Shown here piece by piece: positions 33,851-42,577 of a stretch of DNA of 64,000 bases. The stretch is from NCBI RefSeq assembly GCF_900605005.1, contig NZ_LR027558.1, positions 2,318,395 through 2,382,394 on the forward strand, read 5' to 3'. Below the pieces are notes generated by a model that saw only the letters and a list, made by a program, of their open reading frames with translations, was not told where the DNA came from and did not search any database. Position 1 is the first letter of the stretch. Every line of letters begins with the position of its first letter. The DNA comes from Acidipropionibacterium timonense. GTDB taxonomy: Bacteria; Actinomycetota; Actinomycetes; Propionibacteriales; Propionibacteriaceae. The position numbers and the translations under genes were made by a program.

Positions 33851-35696
33851 GTCCTCCCCGCCTATGCGGGGGTGAGCCCGTGTTATCGGATGGGTGACAC
33901 GCTGCTGGTCCGTCCTCCCCGCCTATGCGGGGGTGAGCCCTAGAGTCGGGTGAAAAAGTAGAAACTCGCCACAGTCCTCCCCGCCTATGCGGGGGTGAGC
34001 CCCGGCTTGTGCGCGCTGACCCGCTTGTGCCGTGGTCCTCCCCGCCTATGCGGGGGTGAGCCCCGCATCGGGGACGTGCGCGAGGCCCTCGGAATGTCCT
34101 CCCCGCCTATGCGGGGGTGAGCCCGGTTCCCGCTGGACCTTGCGGCCGCCATGTCCGTCCTCCCCGCCTATGCGGGGGTGAGCCCAGACATGTCAACGGT
34201 TTGACCCGGGACGCAGAGTCCTCCCCGCCTATGCGGGGGTGAGCCCTCGGCTGCGTGGGCTGGGCTGTCTGGCAGTAAGTCCTCCCCGCCTATGCGGGGG
34301 TGAGCCCCCAGACCCGCCGCCACACCGGAGTCAGCGACTGTCCTCCCCGCCTATGCGGGGGTGAGCCCGCCGCCGCGTGCTCACGGCGTTCCGCGGCACT
34401 GTCCTCCCCGCCTATGCGGGGGTGAGCCCCATTCCATGCCTTGTCGGAATACTGGAGACAGGTCCTCCCCGCCTATGCGGGGGTGAGCCCCATCTGCCGC
34501 ACTGCCGACGCCGCACGATCAAGTCCTCCCCGCCTATGCGGGGGTGAGCCCTACGCGCCCGGCTACAGCAGCATCGACGTCGCGTCCTCCCCGCCTATGC
34601 GGGGGTGAGCCCCGCTGTGGCCACCCCGTACAGGGCCTTGCGCTGTCCTCCCCGCCTATGCGGGGGTGAGCCCATCTCCCCACCCCACCACCTCCCAGAG
34701 CCTCAGTCCTCCCCGCCTATGCGGGGGTGAGCCCCATTCGGTGGCCACGAGCAAGTCGAGGTTGGCGTCCTCCCCGCCTATGCGGGGGTGAGCCCTCGAG
34801 ACGGTCCAAGTCAGCCGGCGTGCCTACGTCCTCCCCGCCTATGCGGGGGTGAGCCCTCGAGGGTGGAGCGGCCGCCGATCTGAGGGTCGTCCTCCCCGCC
34901 TATGCGGGGGTGAGCCCCTGTCACGCTTGATCGTGACAGTGCGGCCGTCGTCCTCCCCGCCTATGCGGGGGTGAGCCCCGGCATGTCATGGCCGGATGGA
35001 TGTGGTGCGCGTCCTCCCCGCCTATGCGGGGGTGAGCCCGGCACACGACCTGCGCACAACCATCTCCAGAAGTCCTCCCCGCCTATGCGGGGGTGAGCCC
35101 CAGTCGACGGCGGCGGTGGCGGCCCGACGGCCGTCCTCCCCGCCTATGCGGGGGTGAGCCCCATGCTCAGGGGGCGCATAGCTGCCAATCAGGGTCCTCC
35201 CCGCCTATGCGGGGGTGAGCCCTTCACCGGTGACTCGAACGGCGGCACCTGGGGGTCCTCCCCGCCTATGCGGGGGGTGAGCCCAACACCAGCAGCGCCG
35301 CCACCAACGCCACGAAGTCCTCCCCGCCTATGCGGGGGTGAGCCCCCAGCGGCCCAACAGCGGTGAATGCACACGGTGTCCTCCCCGCCTATGCGGGGGT
35401 GAGCCCCAGCACGGGGGAATGTTGCTGAGGTGGTAGCGGTCCTCCCCGCCTATGCGGGGGTGAGCCCTGCTTGCTACGGATGTCCTGAGAGATACCCACG
35501 TCCTCCCCGCCTATGCGGGGGTGAGCCCCAGTCGTGTACTTGTTGAGACTGGGAAGAAGGGTCCTCCCCGCCTATGCGGGGGTGAGCCCTATCCGTACCC
35601 GCACCCTCGCCCAAAGTAAACGTCCTCCCCGCCTATGCGGGGGTGAGCCCGTCTTCGGAAGCGCATCGATTTTCCGTTCGGCGTCCTCCCCGCCTA
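33851..35696 (+). CRISPR. type I-E CRISPR array, 30 full repeats plus a truncated 31st
   Basis: A 29-bp repeat (starts GTCCTCCCCGCCTATGCG, ends GGGGTGAGCCC) recurs every 61 bp, giving 32-nt spacers. Exceptions: spacer 2 is 33 nt, and repeat 24 (35255) has one extra G in its G-run. All other repeats are identical, including those at the distal end. The 31st stops after 14 bases (35683-35696), where foreign DNA begins. The leader end faces cas2. The stem is CCCCGC/GCGGGG and the handle GTGAGCCC. All 30 spacers are distinct. Because the last repeat base in I-E is often PAM-derived, its C suggests a PAM ending in C (inference). Confidence 0.98.
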
Positions 35697-35760
35697 GGTC
35701 AAGTCCCTTTGAGTGGTGTCACTTCGTCTGCTGGGTGGGGGTCAGGCGGTGAGGTGAAGT
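35697..35760. other. 64-bp fragment of unknown origin between array and IS
   Basis: GGTCAAGTCCCTTTGAGTGG and the following 44 bases are neither repeat, spacer nor part of the ISL3 element, whose inverted repeat starts at 35761. It looks like the end of another insertion sequence left after a deletion, but I cannot identify which. Confidence 0.4.
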
Positions 35761-37221
35761 GGCTCTTCAGGATCCAGGGTGTAGTTGTGACTTGACTGTG
35801 TGAGAGTCTGCTGTAGTTGGCCTGTGGGGCCGGGGTGCGTGGGGGGAGGACCCTGCGCGAGGATCGGAGTGTCTTAAGTCCCGTCCTCGTGAATCGCAAG
35901 GTCCTCCATGAACCACGCTACCTTCGGCGCCCCCGACCTGACCACATTCGCCCGTCTGGACGAACTCGGTCTGGAGGTCACCGGCCAGCTGATCAGTGAC
36001 GAGGAGACGGTCCTGGCCTGCCGGGTCGTCGCCCCCGACGACTGGTGCCACTGGTGCGGATGCCAGGGGGTCCCTCGTGACACGGTGATCCGCCGGCTGG
36101 CCCATACCCCGATGGGCCACCGGCCCACGATCCTTCAGATCCGGGTGCGCCGGTACCGGTGCACCGGCTGCGGACACGTGTGGCGCCAGAACACCGACCA
36201 GGCCGCCCAGGCCAGGGCGAAACTGTCGCGGGGAGGGCTGGCCTGGGCACTGGAGGGCCTGGTGCTCGATCACCTGCCGGTCTCCCGTATCGCCGCTGGT
36301 CTGGGGGTGGACTGGACCACCGCCAACGATGCGGTGCTGGCCGAGGGCACCCGCCGGCTCATCGACGACCCGCACCGCTTCGAGGGCGTGGAGGTCATCG
36401 GGGTCGACGAGCACGTGTGGCGCCACACCAGCCGTGGTGACAAGTACGTCACCGTGATCATCGACCTGACACCGAGACGCGACGGCACCGGGGCCTCCCG
36501 GCTGCTCGACATGGTGGCCGGACGTTCCAAGAAGGTGTTCAAGACCTGGCTCGCCGGCCGCGACCAGGCCTGGCGCGACCGCATCCAGATCGTGGCGATG
36601 GACGGGTTCACCGGCTTCAAGACCGCAGCCGCCGAAGAACTCCCGGCCGCGGTCGAGGTCGTGGATCCGTTTCACGTCGTGCAGCTCGCCGGCGACCAGC
36701 TCGATGTCACCCGCCAACGCGTCCAGCAGGACACCACGGGCCATCGGGGCCGGGCGGGCGACCCCCTGTTCGGGGTCAGGCTGACCCTGCACACGGGCCG
36801 GGACCTGCTAACCGACCGGCAGGCCGCCCGCCTGGAACAGGCGTTCGCCGCCCACGCCCACGCCCCGGTCCAGGTCACCTGGGCGGTCTACCAGGAGATC
36901 GTGGCCGCCTACCGCGCCGAGAACCGTGCCGAGGGCAGACGCATCATGGCCCACCTCATCGACGCGATCGCCACCAAAGTCCCGAAGGCCCTGCCCGAAG
37001 TGGTCACCCTGGGCCACACCCTGAAGAAGAGAGCCGCCGACATCCTGGCCTACTTCGACCACCCCGGGACCTCGAACGGGCCCAGTGAAGCCATCAACGG
37101 CAGACTCGAACACCTCCGCGGCATCGCCCTGGGATTCCGCAACCTCACCCACTACATCACCAGATCACTCCTGGAGACCGGAGGATTCAGACCCCGACTA
37201 CACCCTGGATCCTGAAGAGCC
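35761..37221 (+). mobile_element. ISL3-family insertion sequence
   Basis: A 1461-bp element with perfect 25-bp terminal inverted repeats, left 35761-35785 (GGCTCTTCAGGATCCAGGGT...) and right 37197-37221. It encodes a single transposase. ISL3 elements normally leave an 8-bp target duplication. The flanks (GGTGAAGT left, GATGAACG right) do not match, so it probably remains from an IS-mediated deletion rather than a simple insertion. Confidence 0.92.
35908..37215 (+). CDS. ISL3 family transposase
   Basis: A full-length 435-aa transposase. An N-terminal zinc-binding region (WCHWCGC, YRCTGCGHVWRQ) and helix-turn-helix precede the DDE domain: GVDEHVWRHTS (Asp), IVAMDGFTGFK (Asp) and SNGPSEAINGRLEHLRG (Glu). 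The stop codon lies inside the right inverted repeat. No frameshift is seen, so the element may still be active. Confidence 0.95.
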   Translation: MNHATFGAPDLTTFARLDELGLEVTGQLISDEETVLACRVVAPDDWCHWCGCQGVPRDTVIRRLAHTPMGHRPTILQIRVRRYRCTGCGHVWRQNTDQAAQARAKLSRGGLAWALEGLVLDHLPVSRIAAGLGVDWTTANDAVLAEGTRRLIDDPHRFEGVEVIGVDEHVWRHTSRGDKYVTVIIDLTPRRDGTGASRLLDMVAGRSKKVFKTWLAGRDQAWRDRIQIVAMDGFTGFKTAAAEELPAAVEVVDPFHVVQLAGDQLDVTRQRVQQDTTGHRGRAGDPLFGVRLTLHTGRDLLTDRQAARLEQAFAAHAHAPVQVTWAVYQEIVAAYRAENRAEGRRIMAHLIDAIATKVPKALPEVVTLGHTLKKRAADILAYFDHPGTSNGPSEAINGRLEHLRGIALGFRNLTHYITRSLLETGGFRPRLHPGS

Positions 37222-37350
37222 GATGAACGCCGGGACGAGCATCCAAAGGTAGGCCCCCTCGATGCGGCGGTGGTCACCGACCGGTCGGAGGGTACGGCGC
37301 GAACCGGGCGCCTTCGGCGTCGCCGCGCGGGGTGTGATTGACAGGGACAT
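37222..37350 (-). pseudogene. truncated sugar ABC transporter permease (N-terminal 43 codons)
   Basis: The ATG follows GAGGAGG directly downstream of the sugar-binding lipoprotein gene on the same strand. The 43 codons read as a basic, disordered N-terminus ending GAYLWMLVPAFI, the start of the first transmembrane helix of an MalF-type permease, and then run into the ISL3 element. The remainder of the permease and any second permease are absent from the window, so this uptake system is broken here. Confidence 0.8.
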
Positions 37351-37359
37351 CGGTCCTCC

Positions 37360-38670
37360 TCACTGGGTCTTCTGGAGTCGGGCCATGACCTGGTCCCACT
37401 GCTGGTCGAGGGTGCGGGCGAAGGCGTCCACGTCGCCGTTGATGAGGAACTGCTGCATGTAGGCGGACAGGTTCATCGAGGGCGGGAAGTTGTGGTCGGA
37501 GTAGGTCGCGATCCGGCCGGCGTCGAAGTAGGGCTGCAGGCCCTTGAGGGCCGAGTCGCTCGTCGAGGTGCCGGTGAGGGTCGGGTAGGCGACCTGGGCG
37601 TCGCAGTAGGCCTTCATGGCGTCGGGGCTCATGAGGGCCTCGAAGAACTCGACGACGACGTCATGGTTCGGCGAGGACGGCGGCATCGTCAGGGCGACGT
37701 CGACACCGGAGACGACCTTGGTGTTCTTCTCCTCGTCGGCCGGCATGGCGAAGGTGCCCAACGGGATCTTGGCGTTGTAGGAGCGGATGGCCGGGATGGC
37801 GTAGGTGCCGTGGACGTACATGGCGGCCTTGCCCTGGGCGAATCCCTGGTTGCCGTCGTTGTAGCCGAGCTCGAACTTGTTCGTGTTGCCGTAGGAGGCG
37901 ATCTGCTTCATCTTGCGCATGATGGGGCGGTAGGTGTCCATGAAGGTCACCTGCCCGGCCTTGCGCTTCTGGTACCAGGCGGCGACCCCCTCGGTGAGGG
38001 TGTCCCCCGACAGTGAGGAGAACATCGGCGCGCCGGTCCAGTTGTCCTTGAAGGCCCAGTAGAAGGGGGCGACGCCGGCCGCCTTGAGCTTGTCGCAGAC
38101 GCCGATGAGCTCGTCCCAGGTCGTCGGCGGCTCGATGCCGTGCTTCTCGAAGATCTGGGTGTTGTAGATGATCCCCGAGCCGTTCGTCGACAGGGGCAGG
38201 CCGTTGACCTGGCCCTCGCCCCCACGGCCGAGCGTGCCGAGGATCTGGCCGACCGAGGGGATGACCTTGGAGAAGGAGGGCAGCGCGCGGCAGTCGGCGA
38301 AGATGCCGGTGCGGGCCAGGGCGCCGAAGTTGTAGTCGCCGTTGATGGTGATGCCCTCGGGGATGTTGCCCTTGACGAGGCGGACCCGCAGCGAGGCGAT
38401 GTTGTCGGCCTGGAAGTTCTGGCGCACCGGGTGGGCGGGGTGCTCGGCGCTGAACTTCTTGCACAGGGTGTCGAAGTAGCTGATGGCCTCCGACTTGAAC
38501 TGGAACAGCTCGACGTCCTTGGACCCCGATCCCGCGCAGCCCTCCAGTCCGCCGACGGCCCCGAGGGCCGCCAGGGCGGCGGCTCCCTTGAGGAAGGTCC
38601 TGCGCGTCGGTGAGTGCCCGCCGGGACCCGCGCCCTGCGGGCCTGCCGGTCGTGGCAGGTGGTCGATCAT
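37360..38670 (-). CDS. sugar ABC transporter substrate-binding lipoprotein
   Basis: A 436-aa family-1 solute-binding protein. A twin-arginine signal (PTRRTFLKGAAALAALGAVG) ends in lipobox GLEGC (Cys45), so the protein is probably folded before Tat export and then lipid-anchored. Sugar-binding-protein features include PLSTNGSGIIYNTQIFEKHGI, PPTTWDELIGVCDKLKAAG and AMYVHGTYAIPAI. ATG 38670 has AAGGAG upstream. It is divergent from a ROK regulator and followed by a truncated permease, so it is probably an orphan now. Confidence 0.9.
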   Translation of the reverse strand: MIDHLPRPAGPQGAGPGGHSPTRRTFLKGAAALAALGAVGGLEGCAGSGSKDVELFQFKSEAISYFDTLCKKFSAEHPAHPVRQNFQADNIASLRVRLVKGNIPEGITINGDYNFGALARTGIFADCRALPSFSKVIPSVGQILGTLGRGGEGQVNGLPLSTNGSGIIYNTQIFEKHGIEPPTTWDELIGVCDKLKAAGVAPFYWAFKDNWTGAPMFSSLSGDTLTEGVAAWYQKRKAGQVTFMDTYRPIMRKMKQIASYGNTNKFELGYNDGNQGFAQGKAAMYVHGTYAIPAIRSYNAKIPLGTFAMPADEEKNTKVVSGVDVALTMPPSSPNHDVVVEFFEALMSPDAMKAYCDAQVAYPTLTGTSTSDSALKGLQPYFDAGRIATYSDHNFPPSMNLSAYMQQFLINGDVDAFARTLDQQWDQVMARLQKTQ

Positions 38671-38689
38671 GACTACTCCTTCGTCGATC

Positions 38690-38725
38690 GCCGGATGATT
38701 TATTGTTGCTCCGTAATTTAGTGAT
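38690..38725. promoter_or_regulatory. AT-rich divergent promoter/operator (SBP and ROK genes)
   Basis: ATGATTTATTGTTGCTCCGT and the adjoining AATTTAGTGATG form the only AT-rich patch of this area, between divergent genes. It probably holds both promoters and a ROK-regulator operator. No clear dyad was found. Confidence 0.45.
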
Positions 38726-38741
38726 GTCAAGGAGGTGCCCG

Positions 38742-39938
38742 ATGGACCGTCCACACGGGTCCGGGTCGTACGATGTGGGCCTTGTGAGAAGCCCGTTCCC
38801 GCGACCGTCCGAGGCCGAACGACGCCTGGCCGTCCAGGTGCTGCTGCACGGGCCGATCACCCGCGCGGAACTGGCCGAGCGGCTCGACCGGTCGGCGGCG
38901 TCGATCACCCGACTGGCCAAACCCCTCGTCGCCAGCGGGGTGCTCATCGAGTGCGAACCGGTCATCCATGGCCGGGCCCGGCCCCAGGTACCCCTCGACG
39001 TCGACCCGGACCGGGCCCACGTGCTCGGGGTCAACGTCGCGACGCGTCTGGTGACGTGCACCCTCACCGATCTACGCGGCAACCCGATCGAGTCACGTCG
39101 ATTCGAGACGGGCAGCACCTCACCCCGGGAGGTCGTCGACGCCGTCACCGCCGCGCTCCCGACGACCGTCCGGGTCGACGCCATCGGCATCGGCCTGGGC
39201 GGCAACACCTCCGACGCCCGTACCGTGGAGCGCGCCCACCTGCTGGGCTGGCATGACGTCCGGCTGGCCGACCTCGTCGAGGAGCACACCGGGATACCGG
39301 CGATCATCGGCAACGACGTCGAGTGCCTCACCTTCGGCGAGAGCTGGTTCGGGGCCGCCCGCGACCGCTCCGACTTCAACGTCGTCACGGTGGGGTCGGG
39401 CATCGGGTTCTGCGCGGTGCGCTCGGGCACCCTCGTCCGGGGGCGTGACGCCGGCCGGGTCCTGGGCACCCTCAAGCTCACCGACGTCGACGGCACGACC
39501 CTGCCCGGTGCCCAGTTCCTCGAGAACCTCGCCCTGGTCGACCTCTTCCAGCAGGCCGGCGGACGCCCGGGGGTCGGGGCCGGACAGATCCTGCGTCTCG
39601 ACGGGGCCGGCGATCCGGCGGCGGTGCAGGCCTGCACGACGCGGGCCCGCCGGCTCGGAGTCCTCGTGGCGACGGCGGCGGCCTTCACCCTGCCCACCGT
39701 CACCCTCGTCGCGGGCGAGGGGGCGGCGACGGCGCAGCGTCATCGGGAGGCGATGCTCACCGGGATGGCCAGCGTGCGCCCGCACGGGCTCGACCTGCCG
39801 CAGGTCGTCGTCCTCGAGCACGACCGGAACCGGTGGTCGCGCGGAGCCGCGGTGCTCGGGATCCGGGCATTGCTCGGGCTCGAGGACGACAGCCCGACCA
39901 CCCTGCACGACGAGCCCATGCTGCGGCGGGAGGGGTGA
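38742..39938 (+). CDS. ROK family transcriptional regulator (NagC/XylR-like)
   Basis: A 398-aa repressor. The N-terminal winged helix (AERRLAVQVLLHGPITRAELAERLDRSAASITRLAKPLVASG) is followed by a ROK domain (GVNVATRLVTCTLTDLRGNPIE, GIGLGGNTS, VTVGSGIGFC, LENLALVDLF). Such proteins release DNA when bound to a sugar or sugar phosphate. ATG 38742 is preceded by AAGGAGGT. The divergent lipoprotein gene is the obvious target. The ROK zinc-site cysteines are not evident. Confidence 0.88.
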   Translation: MDRPHGSGSYDVGLVRSPFPRPSEAERRLAVQVLLHGPITRAELAERLDRSAASITRLAKPLVASGVLIECEPVIHGRARPQVPLDVDPDRAHVLGVNVATRLVTCTLTDLRGNPIESRRFETGSTSPREVVDAVTAALPTTVRVDAIGIGLGGNTSDARTVERAHLLGWHDVRLADLVEEHTGIPAIIGNDVECLTFGESWFGAARDRSDFNVVTVGSGIGFCAVRSGTLVRGRDAGRVLGTLKLTDVDGTTLPGAQFLENLALVDLFQQAGGRPGVGAGQILRLDGAGDPAAVQACTTRARRLGVLVATAAAFTLPTVTLVAGEGAATAQRHREAMLTGMASVRPHGLDLPQVVVLEHDRNRWSRGAAVLGIRALLGLEDDSPTTLHDEPMLRREG

Positions 39939-39972
39939 CCCGGACGGTCCGCGTCGGCCCCGGGAGGGCCGG

Positions 39973-40977
39973 TCAGCGCAGGGCGGGCATGACGTCCCGG
40001 ACGATGGTCCCGAGCAGGTGGAGGTTGTAGTCGACGCCGAGCTGGTTGGGCACCGTGACGAGCAGCGTGTCGGCCTCCTGGACGGCTGCGTCGCGGGAGA
40101 GCTCCTCGGCCAGGACGTCGGGCTCACCGACGTAGGTGCGCCCGAAGGTGGCCCTGATCCCCTCGAGCAGACCGACCTGGTCGTCCTCCCCCGACCCGCC
40201 GAAGTACCGGCGGTCCTCGTCCGTGGTGATGGGCAGGACGCTGCGCGAGACCGAGATGCGCGGCTCCCGGTCATGTCCGGCCTCCCGCCAGGCCTCACGG
40301 TAGGCGCGCAGCTGACGGGCCTGGAGCTCGTCGAAGGGCACCTCACCGGCCTCCGACAGGAGCGTCGAGGACATGAGGTTCATCCCCGACGACGCCGCCC
40401 ACCGTGCGGTGCCGGTCGTGCCCGAACCCCACCATATGCGCTCGTGGAGGGTCGGAGACTGGGGCTGGATGGCGAGCTTGCCACGGAAGCCCACCTGCTG
40501 GGGGTCGGCGTCGGCGACCCCACCACCCCGGATCGCGGCGAGGAAGAACTGTGTCTTCTCGCGAGCCTGGTCGGCCAGCGTCGACCCCTCGGCGGGGTGG
40601 TAGCCGAAGGCGGTGGCGCCGTCGAGGGCGAACTCGGGCGACCCCCGGCTCACCCCGAGCTGGAGTCGCTGCTGGCTGATGAGGTCGGAGGACGCCGCCT
40701 CCTCGGCCATGTACAGCGGGTTCTCGTACCTCATGTCAATGACCCCGGTGCCGATCTCGATCCTCGACGTGCGCGAGGCGATGGCCGACAGCAGCGGGAA
40801 GGGGGAGGCGAGCTGTCGGGCGAAGTGATGCACCCGGAAGAAGGCGCCGTCGACACCGATCTCCTCGGCCCCCACGGCCAGATCGATGGCCTGGAGTAGC
40901 GAGTCCTGGGCCGTGCGCGTGCGCGACCCCGACACCGGCTGCCAGTGACCGAACGAAAGGAACCCGAGCTTCTTCAT
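39973..40977 (-). CDS. LLM class flavin-dependent oxidoreductase
   Basis: A 334-aa luciferase-like monooxygenase with a TIM-barrel fold (MKKLGFLSFGHWQPV, GVDGAFFRVHHFARQLASPFPLLSAIA, IEIGTGVIDMRYENPLYMAEEAA, RLQLGVSRGSPE). It uses FMN or F420; the substrate is unknown. Met at 40977 is preceded by a G-run; the 41004 start would add nine residues without a ribosome site. It is divergent from a TetR regulator, which may control it. Confidence 0.87.
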   Translation of the reverse strand: MKKLGFLSFGHWQPVSGSRTRTAQDSLLQAIDLAVGAEEIGVDGAFFRVHHFARQLASPFPLLSAIASRTSRIEIGTGVIDMRYENPLYMAEEAASSDLISQQRLQLGVSRGSPEFALDGATAFGYHPAEGSTLADQAREKTQFFLAAIRGGGVADADPQQVGFRGKLAIQPQSPTLHERIWWGSGTTGTARWAASSGMNLMSSTLLSEAGEVPFDELQARQLRAYREAWREAGHDREPRISVSRSVLPITTDEDRRYFGGSGEDDQVGLLEGIRATFGRTYVGEPDVLAEELSRDAAVQEADTLLVTVPNQLGVDYNLHLLGTIVRDVMPALR

Positions 40978-41071
40978 GCCGCCCCCTGGTGATTGATGCG
41001 TCAACTACCCTAGCAACGTCGGCCGCTCCGATAGTGTTCCCGCCATGACGAGGTCGTCAGGAGGGCCCGTG

Positions 41072-41749
41072 ATGCAGACCGATCCGTCCACGCCCGACAC
41101 GACGTCGACCCCCTCGCCACGGCGACGAGGGCGGCGCCCCGGCTCCCCCGACACCCGCGCCCAGATCGTCGACGCCGCCAAGGAACTCTTCGCCGACCGG
41201 GGCTTCAGGGCCGTGTCCTTGCGCGCCATCGCCCGCCGGGCCGAGGTCGACCCAGCCCTCGTCCACCACTACTTCGGCTCGAAGACCGAACTCTTCCTCG
41301 TCGCCCTCATCGATGTCCGGGCCGATCCGGCCGTGGTCCTCGAGGCCCTCACCGAGGTGCCCTCGGGGGTGCGGGGACGTGCGCTCGTCCTGGCCTTCAC
41401 CAACCTGTGGGAGTCGACGGATCTCGCCGGACGGTTCCAGGAGGTCGTCCTGGGCCAACTCGCCGACTCAGGTGGCACGAGCAACGCCGCCGAATTCATC
41501 ACAGACATCATCATCGACCGGCTGACCGCCCTCTGCGCCCCGGACCAGCGCGACCTGCGCGCCGACCTGGTCGCCAGCCAGATCATGGGCATGGGTCTGG
41601 CCCGTTACGTCATTCACGTGGAGCCGCTGGCGTCGATGGATCGCTGGGAGGTGGCCGCGACGGTCGGCCCCACGATCCAGCACTACCTCACCGGCACCGT
41701 CGATCCGAATTCATCACCAGGGCCCACTCCCCGTGCCCGACACGCCTGA
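41072..41749 (+). CDS. TetR family transcriptional regulator
   Basis: A 225-aa repressor. Helix-turn-helix at residues about 25-70: TRAQIVDAAKELFADRGFRAVSLRAIARRAEVDPALVHHYFGSKTELF. The C-terminal helical domain resembles TetR_C proteins that sense hydrophobic compounds. ATG 41072 follows AGGAGGG; an earlier in-frame ATG (41045) adds nine residues. It is 18 bp upstream of an ABC-2 exporter pair, which it probably represses. Confidence 0.9.
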   Translation: MQTDPSTPDTTSTPSPRRRGRRPGSPDTRAQIVDAAKELFADRGFRAVSLRAIARRAEVDPALVHHYFGSKTELFLVALIDVRADPAVVLEALTEVPSGVRGRALVLAFTNLWESTDLAGRFQEVVLGQLADSGGTSNAAEFITDIIIDRLTALCAPDQRDLRADLVASQIMGMGLARYVIHVEPLASMDRWEVAATVGPTIQHYLTGTVDPNSSPGPTPRARHA

Positions 41750-41767
41750 CTCCCTAGCATTCTCGTC

Positions 41768-42577
41768 ATGACGAACTCAGCGGTGCAGGTGCGCGGCCTG
41801 CAGGTCCGGCGAGGGGGCCGAACGGTCCTCGACGGGCTCGACCTCGACATCCCCTCAGGTCTGGTGACCGGCCTGCTCGGACCGTCCGGGGCCGGCAAGT
41901 CGACCCTCATGCGGGCCATCGTCGGCGTCCAGAAGGTGGCTGGAGGGACGGTGACCGTCCTGGGCAAACCGGCCGGGAGCGCCTCCCTGCGCCGCAAGGT
42001 GGGCTACGTCACCCAGGCACCGAGCATCTACGACGACCTGACGATCATCGACAACCTCCGCTACTTCGGCTCCCTCCAAGGGGCCCCGAGGACGCGCGCC
42101 GACGAGGTGCTCGACCAGGTCGACCTCGTCGACCACCGCAACCAGCTCGCCGGGCGACTGTCGGGAGGGCAACGGTCGCGGGTCTCGCTGGCCTGCGCCC
42201 TCGTCGGATCACCCGACCTCCTCGTCCTCGACGAGCCGACGGTCGGTCTCGACCCGGTGCTCCGTGTCTCCCTGTGGGACCTCTTCAACCGGCTCGCCGA
42301 CGACGGCACGACCCTCCTGGTGAGTTCGCACGTCATGGACGAGGCCTCCCGGTGCGACCAGCTCGTCCTCATCAGGCAGGGCGAGGTGCTGGCCCAGGAG
42401 AGCCTGCCGGATCTCCTCGAGCGCACCGGCGCTGCCGACGCCGAGGGCGCCTTCCTCGCCCTCATCGGTGACGCCGATCCCGATGCGCCGGCTCGTCGTG
42501 CCGGTGCCACCGATTCCACCGCGACGACGAGCGCACCTCGCCACGCCGCCCCACGCACCGAGGAGGCCGACCGATGA
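41768..42577 (+). CDS. ABC exporter ATPase (DrrA/CcmA type)
   Basis: A 269-aa ATPase: Walker A GPSGAGKS (residues 38-45), signature LSGGQRSR, Walker B LLVLDEPTVGLDPVLR, H-loop SSHVMDEA. The type drives export of drugs, lipids or polysaccharides with the two-gene ABC-2 permease that follows (ATGA overlap). The last 40 residues are Ala/Thr-rich linker. A TAGCAT box lies just before the start. Confidence 0.93.
   Translation: MTNSAVQVRGLQVRRGGRTVLDGLDLDIPSGLVTGLLGPSGAGKSTLMRAIVGVQKVAGGTVTVLGKPAGSASLRRKVGYVTQAPSIYDDLTIIDNLRYFGSLQGAPRTRADEVLDQVDLVDHRNQLAGRLSGGQRSRVSLACALVGSPDLLVLDEPTVGLDPVLRVSLWDLFNRLADDGTTLLVSSHVMDEASRCDQLVLIRQGEVLAQESLPDLLERTGAADAEGAFLALIGDADPDAPARRAGATDSTATTSAPRHAAPRTEEADR

Noticed and set aside
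35154-35366. Open frames inside the CRISPR array on both strands
   Set aside because: They are repeat translations (for example PPRLCGGEP) and have no ribosome sites.
35753-37229. 8-bp target duplication of the ISL3 element
   Set aside because: The flanking octamers GGTGAAGT and GATGAACG differ at three positions, too many for a recent duplication.
37222-37359. Continuation of the CRISPR array beyond the IS
   Set aside because: No repeat or part of one is present; the sequence reads as the start of a permease gene.
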